Assembly: GCA_013350335.1 (NCBI GenBank)
Contig: CM023540.1
Span: 18,357,828 to 18,421,827, forward strand
Source of the DNA: Chimonanthus salicifolius
Taxonomy: Eukaryota > Streptophyta > Magnoliopsida > Laurales > Calycanthaceae
Reading direction: 5' to 3'
DNA length: 64,000 nt
Both the position numbers and the translations under genes were made by a program. The notes under the pieces are model-generated. The model ran no database searches and was not told the DNA's origin. It was given only the letters and a program-made list of their open reading frames with translations. Shown piece by piece: positions 46,040 to 58,100 of this stretch (position 1 is its first letter; each line of letters starts with the position of its first letter).

Positions 46040-49000
46040 GGAGGGAGGGAGGGAGGGAGAGAGAGAGTTAGCACATGCTTGTCGTTATTTTACTAATGAT
46101 CATGTTGCTAAAACTAATCATGAGATATGGTTTAGTGGTTCTTCCAAATTGTGCCCTTCAGGATTGGGTTTCAATTGAATGTGTAATAGTAAGAAGCCAT
46201 ACCAATCACTTTGAAAGATGGGCATTGATTCCCTATGATTTTGTAGTCCTTTACTCCATCAGGACTCTGATTTGTGAAGACTATGGACCTATATCGAAAT
46301 CATGTCATTGTTTTTTCTATTCAAAGTGTTTCATTTCTAAGGCTTATGTTTTTAAACCTTACAGCAAGAAAGATTAAGCAATCTTCAGCAGCGGTTGGAG
46401 GTTCCATTTGATGGAACTCGTTTGGATCATCAAGTAAGCTATTTTCATAGGTTTGCTTTAGTTCACTGCTTATATTACTTTAGAATTGTGTACTAAAAAA
46501 TAGCTGCCAGTTGATGTATTTTGCTTTTTCTGTCAGTATATTCTCCTAACCCAGGCATTGATACATTCACCCAGAACAATCTCCCCTTCAGTAACCCTAA
46601 CTTGGACAACAAGACTAACATGCCCCTGTTTCAATTAATCCATAGAGTTCCACCCCCCACTCACCAAATGTACCCTGATGCCCCATTAGGCATTGATACA
46701 TTCACCTGAACAATCTCTCCCCTTCAGTAACCCTAACTTGGATCACCACAAGACTAACATGACCCTGTTTCAATTAATCTCTTTTATGAGAATCCTTGCA
46801 AAATTCATGGATCAAAAACCCTTGATCCATTGCACCCAGACTTGATGGTAGGCCTAGATCTAGCATGGGATGCTCAGTTGCGTCAGCAGTATCATGTGGC
46901 GATGCAGATCTAACATTATCCAAGTCCTACTTCTACTAGGACCAGAGGTTCAGCAACATATGCTCAACCATGTTGGATCCCCCAATAACTACTTTCGTGC
47001 AGAACCTTATTGTTCATCTGCAGCAACGTGGGCTGTGCATATTCTGTAGTTCAAGGCAATTGTTGGCTCAGCAATGGTGATGGGCTTGACCCCCTTCTGT
47101 GTAACACCCCTCCCTCCCGAGAGTAAGATCAGAGTGAAATGGATAAAGATTTCAACAGGGGGAGGCGAGTGTCACGACGCGAGTTAAGTCCGAGTCTGAA
47201 AAACTCGACCCTCGACTGGCCCAACCTAGCACGTGCATGGATCGTAGTCCATGATAACAGTTACAACATGCTAAAACAAATAGCGGAAAATAAAATCATA
47301 AATCATGATCATAACATACTCTCATCTTAAGCAAAAATAAAGTGTTCTCCATAAATCAAACACAAATATCCGAACACAAAGTGACTAAGTTATTACATCC
47401 TCAAATTAAAATCTCCTATAAACTATACTGACTCCAAATTAAAATTAAAATAAATCGAACTAAACTATTCACGCCATCTCCTAGCGTTTATCTCGCTCAC
47501 GCTTGACTGCCACTTGGTCCGACCTCACTTTCCTTTCCTTGATTTGTATTGATATCTAAAAAGGGGAAAAATGTATGGGCTTAGTCAACGCGCCCAGTAG
47601 GAGTTCCGATCAAAGGAAAGTGCACCAAGAAGTGTTATAGCAAAATACATATAATCCGAAATCAATGTCATGAAACTCACATTTTAATAAATAATAGGTT
47701 GCATAATAGAAAGCTCATATTTCAAATCATACTTATCATGCAATGTTGTCATGGGTGCAATGAATAATGAATGCCCTTTTCATGCCCCATGTATCGACTA
47801 TGAGTCGTTTATTCTCAATGGTTACTATCATTGGCCAATTATGTCCCAGCATTCCAGGCGGCAACCATGAGGGTGTTGTTCCCTATCCACAAATTTAACA
47901 ACCGAGACTATCGGTGGAGTGTGGTCTCCTCCCTCCGCGTAGGGTTTCAAGACTGGTTACCCAGGAGCCTTTCTGGCCTAACTCAATGCCGTATCTTCAT
48001 AACAATGGACTCGGCCAAATATAAATATTTATTCAAATTCATCAATTTATTTCCGAGACTAAAGAATGTCCGGACAGCTCAGCTTTGTCTCGGGTAATGC
48101 AATTCCCATCCCATGCTATATGCATGAGGTATATGAATGTATTATGATGCTAAATTCCATGCAATATACGTGACAATATCTTAAATATTTCAAAAGTAAA
48201 TAAACATCATCTCTTTCACATAAATCTGAAGAAAATCAATCATCACATTTATAATAACAAGATATCATATTTAAATCATAACTTTTAGTGCTTCAATAAT
48301 GTAGGAAAACCTACTTGATCGAAGATGATAAGCAAAGCAGAGGTCCACGTATCTTTTGAACGTCATTTAGTCTCAAGTCCAAGGTTCACTGTGAATGATG
48401 TTTTAAAGGTTCCAAATATCATTAATATTAAGTCTAATCATTATTTATAATGATCTAAATTTAATGAAAGTGGGTGACATGTTGCTGTCCCTTCTATGAC
48501 TATGGACTTGGGTTGTAGGATAGCCAAAGGAATAGGTAATGACTATCCTAAACATCTAATTAGTTATTTGGGCTGTTTTGAAGCAAAACTTTGCTTAAGG
48601 ACATTACTTTAGAGATTGTAAATATATAATATAAGAGAACAAAAAGGAGATGTCTCAGCTGTATAGATCCAACCCAACAATGTTTATTCCAAATTTGTAA
48701 GCCTACTTTTGAAGTATTAAATGTACAGAAGAGTAATGGTTACCACTGATCCTAAGCCATACAACTTTGGAACTGAAAAACAGTTCCAATTCTATCAGTC
48801 CCTAATGCCAAACAGTTCTGAAATTTGGGTAATAAGAATCAAGTTTATTGGTCAGATCTTAGTGAAGTTTTGGGTTTATCCAAACTCCATGAATCATTGA
48901 AAATCAGTCCCAAGCATCGCTAGTCTTTGGGGCTGATTTTCTAGATTTAAAACTACCTATAATTACCCAAAATAGGGAAGCATTATGCGCATGGTATTGG

Positions 49001-52000
49001 GTTTCTTTTTCTTTCTACAGGTCTGGCAATATGGATTGAGGGCTAGATGTTAGAAACAAAAGAGCGGGTCACAAGTAGTCACATGCTAATCATTCAGATT
49101 ATAAGATACATATACAGCCCAACTACCAATCATAGTTGGAAACGTGTTAGGAATCAACACCCAATGTGAAAATGCTGTATCAACGTGGGTACTACAGGCA
49201 GTGGTGTTGGTTTTGGTTGTTTCCTAATGGGAAGGTAAAATAACACATGGTAAACTGAAATACTATGATCCACTTACCGTTTGGAAAGTAGGATGTTCAC
49301 TTGCTGCAAGAACGTAGGTGATTACAGACGAGATTGTAGGCGCACGGACGAAATCCCGGCTGGCTGCAAAAGGTATTGTTTGCTGCCCGAGAGAGATGCC
49401 GATGGAGGGGATCCAAAACTCTCGCTACTGCTGCTTGAAGAAAAAATGAAAGTAGGGGAAGAGATCTGGTTGCCATCGCATGAATTTCAAATAGGAAAAG
49501 GGGTCGGTCCCCATGAATTGTAGTCCTAGTGGGAAAAGGAAGGGTTGGTTGCTGGTTGGAGAAGAAGTAGGAGATAGGAAAGAGAGTCAAATTGGGGAAA
49601 AATTCCCCAAATAAGATACGGCAGTGAAGGGGGCTTTGGGTTTTCCTTCGTGGGTTAGGGATTTAGGAGGAAAGAGGGGTGTGGGTTTCCATGGGCCCAC
49701 ACGGGTTTGAGTTCTTTCTATCTTAACAACATATACAAATATACCTTCATTAAATACATTTTAAATGGGAAAGGATTTTAATTAAACTCACTACCTTGGA
49801 ATAAAAATTTTATTAAACTTTTTATTCTTACCTTTTAATTATCCCTCTAAATACATAAAATTTACTTATAAATTTTCCTTAAATATTTTTTTTCAGTACA
49901 CCAACACTTTAGGAATGAAAATGTGCAATCGGGGTCCACCTAAAATCATCAGTTATAAATTTCTGATTGTGTGATTCCAATTAAAAATCTACCCATGGGA
50001 ATTAAATTCAAAATTTAATAACTAAACTCTTCATTCACTTAAAATCAAATAGTAAATTTGCATAAACAATAATAATTTAATAAACTGATCCTACCTATTG
50101 ACTCGCTACTCTGGGTCAGGTCACTATATTCTGAACCACCCAACCAACATCCCACACATTTTCAATTCAGAAACGCCTTTTTCTTTTTCTGCCTTTCCAT
50201 TTCCTACTACTGTTTTGCAATTTTTCTGAATTTTTTGTTAAAAATATTACAAAAGGATTTATTTAGAAAAGCTGTACAACTTTATGATAGAGAAGAATAA
50301 CCATTTATCCCAATGAGGTCATGAATTATCTTCTTTTTGGAACTCCACTTGAAGGAAGATTTGGTGAGACAAACATTGCATCAAATCATATTTTAATACC
50401 AGTTTGGTAGAGAGAAGATTGGCCAAAGAGAGATTTAGAGCAAGAAGTTATAGAGCTGTCAAAAGTAGTGGAAGGGGACAAAGTACAGACTTCGGATGAT
50501 TTAAAATTGGCTTCACTAAAGTAGAGTGGAATTTGAGATGAGCCTTAGCAGAGTTGCTAAGTGCTTATACATGCAACCATGAAGGTTGCAGGTTTGAAAT
50601 TTCCAAATCCAAGTGCCAACCCAGATGAATGAGATAATTGGTGTCAATTATGCTGACTGTAAAGTAGGTTGAAATTTTCATCAAGGATGATGATTGTAAA
50701 TTAGGGTAAGATTTTCATTAAGGATGATGATATAAAGATTTTGAAGGAATTTCATGAAAAGAAGTGGTTAGTGAGGAAACAAATTTGGCTTATTTGAAAC
50801 AAATGGTCTCCTCCTCTGCCAAAAGTTCTCAAATTCAATGTGGACGGGGGTAGCAAGAGGTAAACCTGGACCAACAGGGATAGGTGGGGTTCTACTAAAT
50901 TCAGAGGGGATATCTGTAGAATTGTAATAAAGAAGTAAGAAAATATGCAGAAGAAGAGAGAAAATGAACAAGAGTCTTTCTCTTGATTGTATATTGTGTT
51001 GCGTATTTTCCTCTCAGAGGATACATGAATAAATAGGAGAAAGAGAGCCAATTAAGGTGGCAAAAAGGAAGTACAATAAAAGAATAGTTATGTATATTAA
51101 ATCATACAACCACACACTTCACTTTCCAAAATAGGATTAGTTGGGTCAATTATCATGTATCGGGTCCCAACACTCCCCCTCAAGCTGGCTCAAAGATGTC
51201 TAACAAATCCAGCTTGCTGATAACCAAAGTGATTTGATGTTGAGGAACAAACTTTGTCAATATATCTGCAAGTTGATCTTTAGATTGCAAATGAGGACTG
51301 ACAAGTCGACCTTCAGAAATATGTTGTCAAAGGAAGTGACAATCAGCCTCAATGAGCTTGATCTTCTCATGAAAGATTGGATTGGATGCGATGTTGATGG
51401 TCGCCTAATTATCACAGAACATAATAACTGGGTCAATGGGAGCAAAACCCAACTTTGTAAGAAACTGACGGATCCAAAGTTACTCAGCCGTAGTGTTAGC
51501 CATCGCACGATACTCTACTTCAGCACTAGAGCGAGCAATAACAGACTGCTTCTGCTCATTTATTGGTGTTAGTTAATGGAAGTCCCAAAGGCTTCTTTAG
51601 AATGGAGAAGGATATCAGGCAAGGAGATCCTTTGTCTCCTTACCTTTATGTGATGGTTGCAGAGCCACTTCACCTTATGTTACAGACCGTATCCTTGCAG
51701 GGATTGATTCATGGTTTTTAGGTTGTTCATACGGAGAGAGACATCACTCATCTGCAATATGCTGATGATATCATTTTATTTCTTAAGGCTAACATAGAGG
51801 AGTTGCAGTCGGTTCAAGCAATTCTATTTTGTTTCCAGCTGTGCTCGGGTTTGAAGATCAATTTTGCGAAGAATGAACTAATGGGGGGTAAATGTTGATC
51901 ATAGCCTGTGTGCTCAGTTGGTTGCGGTGTTGGGGTGCAGAGTTGCCTCTTTTCCGTCATCTTATCTTGGTCTTCCGCTCTGTATTGGGAAACCAAATAA

Positions 52001-52083
52001 GAGATGTTGGGATCGGGCGGTAGAGAAAATGTTATTTGTTTGGAAGGGAAAGTATTTATCGATTTGGGGTTGGGGTTTTGGGT

Positions 52084-52114
<31 letters not shown>

Positions 52115-55100
52115 CGCGGAGGGAAGGGTTACTGTGATTAAAAAGATGGAAAGTATTCAGAAAATTTTTCTATGGAATGACGTTAGGGATAAGAGAAAGT
52201 TACATTTGGTCACATGGTCTCAGGTTTGTAAGTCTGTGAAGGAAGGGGGGTTGGGAATTAAGCCTCTTCGGTTGTTCAATATTGCTCTGTTGGGTAAGTG
52301 GCTACGGAGATTGGGGGAGACATCTGACGGTCTATGGAAGCGTACTCTTCAACAAAAGTATAGGTTAAATACCTTGGGATGACGAGTCATTGATGATAAT
52401 AGCATGTTGTCTAGCTTTTGCAAAGGGGTCATATCTATCTCTGTGCTTTTCAACTCCTATATTAGGTACCAAGCTTATTCTGAGGAGCATATTTTTTTCT
52501 GAAAGGATAGATAGGTGGGAGATGCTCCTTTGGTTTCCACCTTTCCTGTTTTTTTCCTTAGCTACGGATGCAGATGCTAAGGTTAGGGTGTATGTGGAGA
52601 TTGGTCATGGTAAGACAGTTTGGTGTCCACAGTTTAAAAGGCAATTGGAGGACTAGATGCTGGAGGATTGGATGTTGTTAATGGCCCAGTTGAGCAGTGT
52701 CTATATTTTGGGGAGTGGTGAAGATAAGGCGAATTTGGTAGTCAGACTCTCATGGAATTTTTACAGTTAAATCCTTTGTAATAAGATGATTCTTGCTGGG
52801 GAAGTGCATAGGGTGAACTTGAAAATTTGGAAGGGTGTTGCCCCTTTCAAGGTGAAGGTGTTTGAATGGTTGGCTGGTATTGAGAAAATTTTGACTATAG
52901 ATAACTTGCGGGTGCGGCGTATGCTCATTGTTAGTACTTGCCCCTTGTGTTTGGTTGATGCAGAGTCCATCAATCATCTTATGGTGCATTGTCGATTTTT
53001 ATATCAGATTTGATGCTTCTTTTTTCAGTTGTTAGGGTGGACTTTTGTTTGCCAAAGTCTTGGTTAGATTTATTTAATGAAGAAGTTATTTTCTATGGTA
53101 GTTCTTTTAGAAAGACTCTTTGGGCAACCATTGTTCTAAGCATAGTATGGTCTGTTTGGCTAGAAATAAATTCTAGGATTTTTAAAGGGAGAGATTCATC
53201 TGTTATACACCTTGTTGAAGTTATTAAGAGTAGAGTGGCTTGGTGGATGGTGGGTTGTGGAAAATTCCGAGGAGTTGCAATCTCAGAAATTTGTGGAGCT
53301 TGGGACTCAGTGGATCATTTCTTGCTTCAGTCAGCTCCGGTTAGGGCAATGGCTTGGTACCCCCCTACGGTGGGTCTTCTTAAACTAAATTTTGATGGAA
53401 GTTGTGTGCAAGAGGCTGGGTTAGCAGGCTATGGTAGCATTATTCGGAATGGTTGTGGTGGCACTGAATTATCCTTTGCCCTGTCTTCACAATGGTTCTG
53501 TGTTAGATGTGGAGCTATATGCTTTGTGGAGGAGTGTGTTGGCATTGGACGAGTTTAGAGCAATTGAGAGTATCTTAGAAGGTGATTCTCAGATTGTTGT
53601 CAATTGGCTGAGGGGTCTTTTTGTCCTTCGTGTTATCTAGATAAAATTGACAAGATTCATCACTCCATGGTGTCTTATGGATATTCAGTCTATTGGGCCC
53701 TCGCTCGACAAATTCAGAGGTTGATGACTTGGCTCGTCAGGGTGTCTCTTTATCTTCGGAGATTGTGCATAATCTGATGTAATTTTAGGGTGCTTCCTCA
53801 TGTTTGTTTTTTTCTGGGTTGCTTGCGTTATGTGCTTGCTCCCTTTCGATGTTCTTCTTTTTTTTCTCTTGATTAATGAAGTTAATTTCCAAAAAAAAAA
53901 AAAAATCCAAGATCTATAAAGGAAAAGAGTCCTCTGTCAGGCTTTTTATTGAAGTTATAAAGAGCAGAGTTGCTTGGTAACTGGTGGAGTCAGGAAAATT
54001 CCAAGGCATTAATATCTCAAATATATGCAGGGTTTGGGACTCGGTGGATCATTTTGCGCTTTATTAAGATCCGGTAAGGTCAGTTGCTTAGTCTCCTCCA
54101 GAGATGGATCTCCTTAAGCTTAATTTTGATGGAAGTTGCATGTGTGATCTTGGTTTAGCAGGCTATGGGGGAATTATTCGAAATGACTTTGGCAACACTT
54201 TGTTTTCATTTTGCGGGCCCTCTTCCATACGGTTTTGTGATTGATGTGGAGTTATATACTTTATGGATAGGTGTTTTGGCATTGGAAGAGTTAGGGTGGT
54301 TGGGAGTATCTTAAAAGGTGACTCTAAGATAGTTGTTGGTTGGGCTTTGGGCCTCTTTGTCCATGGTCTTATTTGGATAAAGTTGATACCTGATAGGATG
54401 TGTCATTCCATTGAGGCTTATGGTTATTCGATCTCTTGGGTTCCCCGCTCTGGAAATTCTGAGGCAAATGAGTTAGCTCATTAAGGTGTGATTTTGTCAT
54501 TGAAAATTGTAAATAATTTTATGTAATTTTGAGGGGTTGGTTGCTTGTCTGTTTATTTTTCTAGGGTGACAGGCTCTCTGTGTCTGCTAAGGTTTTTGTT
54601 TGTATGTTTTCTCTTCCTTTTATTAATGAAGTTACTTTTCAAAAAAAACTCTAGGGTACCTTATTTCAAAATCGACTGTAATTGTATCCACGTATGTCAT
54701 AATCACACAGATTTGGGCTTATTGGGAAGGTTTTTCAATAAGCTTTCCAATAAATACAATTTTGTATAAATCCAACGTTTGATACATTAAATATGTCTGC
54801 AAAGTTGCACCTTATTTTCAACCAATCATATAGTGTCTTGTGTCCTATTCTAAAACAATCTCCTAATACCATGTCTATAATGACATAGTTCTTACATCAT
54901 TAAAATAAAAGGAAAAAAAAACAAGGAGGTGGCGCCCAAGCCTTCAAAACCCAAAAATCTTGCTTACCAATCTTGGAAAGGAGGTGGAGAGAAATCTTCA
55001 AAGGAGGTGGAATGCAATTCTGCCTCTCCTCCTTATCCCTTACACATGGGTCTCAAAAGTGGGATTTCCAAGCCTTTTTACATGAAATACAGCCTTGACC

Positions 55101-58100
55101 CATATGTCAACCCTACAGCCACTTATTTAAGCATTTTTTTTACCAAAAAACACTTACTAAGTGGGGTCCTTTTTGCATCATCACTTTTTTCATTAAATCT
55201 ACAAGCCAACACTTCTGTTCCATCTTCAATTTCTTCAATATGCTCTATTGATGGCCACATCAAAACTGTCAAGGGTGCATCGCTGACCATCTTATATCTT
55301 TTTTTTGGTCTCTACCACTATTTAGCTATTAGAGAGTTTTTCACTATTTAGCTGGTAGAGACCCTTTTTCTTCAATGCTCTCCATCCCAATATGCCTCTA
55401 CTGGATTTTCTCCTCATTCAATTCGGCGAGACTTCTTTTTTGTCATCTCGAAGGAAATCCTTTTGGATCTTTTTGAGATTTTTTGCATTTGACACCAAAA
55501 TATGAAAGGGGGATAATAAACGTGCAGATTACCAAGTCGAACTATAAATTGGACATCTGCATTTGCTTTTGTATTTTATCCTCATCTGTTTCGATGCACA
55601 AAAACTTCAGCTTGATTACCTAAATATCGTAGGAGTAAAATTACTTGCAATGTTGTGGTGCAGGACGCCCTAAGGCAGCTCTGGAAATTGGCTTATCCCA
55701 ATCGAGAACTTCCATCGCTAAAATCAGAGCTCTGGAAAGAGATGGGTTGGCAAGGTCCTGATCCATCAACAGATTTCAGGTTTGCAGTGATAAATGTAAA
55801 CTTTCAAGGATAATGGGGGTGTGTCTGGATGTATCTAAATTGCAATGTATGTTCTGTGAATAAAATGGAAAACTACTAAGTGGGAGTTTCATTATCGGAG
55901 CTACTGATCTCAGATTGGACAAAGGCTTTGATGATGTTGTCATGATCAGAGTTGATAAACTTTGGGATAGGCACAAAACAGTATTTTGTTCCTTCTTGAG
56001 TGGGTCACAATTGTTGTGCTGGTCCAAACTCATGGTGAAGTGAAAACCATCTGTTCAGGCAAATTTTCGAACAGTTTGTGGCATGGGTACACTCACACAC
56101 ACCTTAAAACAATAGAAAATGCTTTTAGTGCTGATACTGATATTATCTCTGCTTTTAGGGGTGGTGGATTCATATCATTGGAGAACCTGATCTTTTTTGC
56201 CAAGAAGTATCCGGTTTGTTCATTATCTTGTTTTAAGGCAATTTACTTCTTTTTCTTTCCTTTGGGAACTGTTCTACTGAGGGAAAATTGGTGGTTCTCT
56301 CCTACAGCCCTTGAGACTAGACCCTCCATTGATGAGAAATGATGCCCCTAATCTGGGTGGGGAGGAACGGTTGCTTCCCATTTCAGTACCCATGGCGGTA
56401 CTCCAGTCCTAGTGGATTGTGATTTGCTAGGACTACTAAAGCAGTCCTCTTTACTGAGATCTGCGGTATTATTTCTTCATTAGTAAAGAAACATGAAAAG
56501 CCTAACATGACATGCTTTTATATGCCTCAGAATTTTATAAAAAGGCCTTAGAATTTTAGTTTATCTGGTAAGATCTACTACGCAGTTGTTCCTAAGATAA
56601 TTTATTTTGGCGCCCCATACAGACATCCAGAAAATTTGTCAGCAGACACCCGATTTCAAATTTTCGAATGAAATTACTATTTTACCCTCCTGCAATTTAT
56701 CATTCGAATTATTCTTCAGTTCATTTTTGGGCTTCTTTAGACGATTCGACTACACAATCGAATCGTTCGAAAGATCAGTTTGATCCTTCGAAGGAATGGA
56801 CTGCTACAGTAATGTATTATTTAAATAATAAAATCTCCTTTAAAACTTTAAATTTATTTTTTAAGCACTGTGTATTTTCAAAATTTCTCAAATTGAATAT
56901 TCGGACTAATTACGATAGCCTGATAAAAATATTTTAAGAATTAAAGGTCTTTTGACACTCTCAAATGCTTAAAATACAGTGTTTTACAAATAAGGATATC
57001 CCTCAGCTGTGCCGAAAACACATTTGGGAGTGTCAAAGGACCTTAAAGTTTTAAAGTATTTTTATCAGGTTATCGTAATTAGTCCGGATATTCAATTTGA
57101 GAAATTTTAGAAATACACAGTGCTTAAAAAATAACTGTCTATGTTGCCGATATTACATTAATGCATAGTGTATTAGTTAAATAATAAAATCATCTTTAAA
57201 ACTTTAAAATTATTTTTAATCACTGTGTATTTCTAAAATTTCTCAAATTGAATATCCGGAGCAATTACGATAACCTGATAAAAATACTTTAAGACTTTTA
57301 AGGTTTTTTGACACTCCCAAATGTGTTTTCGGCACAACCGAGGGATACTCTTATTTGTAAAATACTGTATTTTAAGCATTTGGGAGTGTCAAAAGACCTT
57401 AAATTCTTAAAGTATTTTTCTCAGGCTATCGTAATTAGTCCGGATATTCAATTTGAGAAATTTTGAAAATACACAGTGTTTAAAAAATAACTTTAAAATT
57501 TTAAAGGAGATTTTATTATTTAAATAATGTGTTATTGTAGCAGCCCATTCGTTCGAAGGATCAAACTGATCCTTCGAACGATTCGACTATGTAGTCGAAT
57601 CGTCCGAAAGAGTCTAAAAATGTACTGAAAAATCATTCGAATGATAAAATACGGGAGGGCAAAATGGTAATTTCATCTGAAAATTTGAAATCGGGTGTCT
57701 GCATGGGGCGCCTTTATTTTAGAATGCAGCTTCTCCCCAAAAACAGAAATACTACAAAATGCAAAGCCCAAATTAGTGTTATCTACATAATAACCATGGT
57801 TCCATATGGGTGCTACACCCTTCATTCTTCAGTAGTCTAGATCATTCATCTGGTTTGTCACTTTGTTGATGTGTAGCAGATCAGAAGTCAATTTCATCAA
57901 ATGGTCCAGTCATTTTCTGAGTAGACATCCCCTATTGCGTATGAACAATTGGCTTTATGATAATGGGTTTTTTCAAGCATCTAGCATCCCTAGAATGATA
58001 GGTTATCAGATGGACAAAGTTCCCCTAGCATTGTATATTCTTGAACAAAGTTCCACTATGGATGTAAATATATTTCTGTACCATCTTTTACTGTAGATCT

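Larger units (their letters stand above)
44270..46364 (+). other. ELMO intron 3 of the coding region, 2.1 kb
   Basis: GT-AG. Contains an LTR-like segment at about 45545-45830 (TGATGTAGCACATGC start, a TATAAGAACCC motif near 45722), a GATA/GGGA/GA compound microsatellite (46010-46067), and near 46128-46185 a tRNA-like head (TGGTTTAGTGGTT, then GGGTTTCAATTGA). Confidence 0.7.
46434..55663 (+). other. ELMO intron 4 of the coding region, 9.2 kb
   Basis: GT-AG and the longest intron. Contains a direct duplication (46548-46780), a 3.03-kb solo LTR (47100-50128), a LINE RNase H stub (about 50760-50914), a copia 3' end (50915-51572), and two LINE tails (51573-53904 and 53905-54650). 54650-55663 shows nothing recognised. 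Confidence 0.8.

Noticed and set aside
46120..46190. Possible tRNA gene (TGGTTTAGTGGTT and GGGTTTCAATTGA)
   Set aside because: Box-like words are present but no cloverleaf with a paired acceptor stem; more likely a SINE head.
50555..50625. Possible tRNA gene (TGCTAAGTGCTT and GCAGGTTTGAAATTTCC)
   Set aside because: No consistent acceptor-stem pairing seen; SINE-like remnant at best.
51918..52382. A 154-codon frame with a long poly-glycine
   Set aside because: It is LINE reverse-transcriptase remnant read through the poly-G run, not a glycine-rich protein gene.
55986..56342. An open frame running through ELMO exon 6 and both flanking introns
   Set aside because: Only RGGGFISLENLIFFAKKYP is conserved; the rest is intron with good splice sites at both edges.
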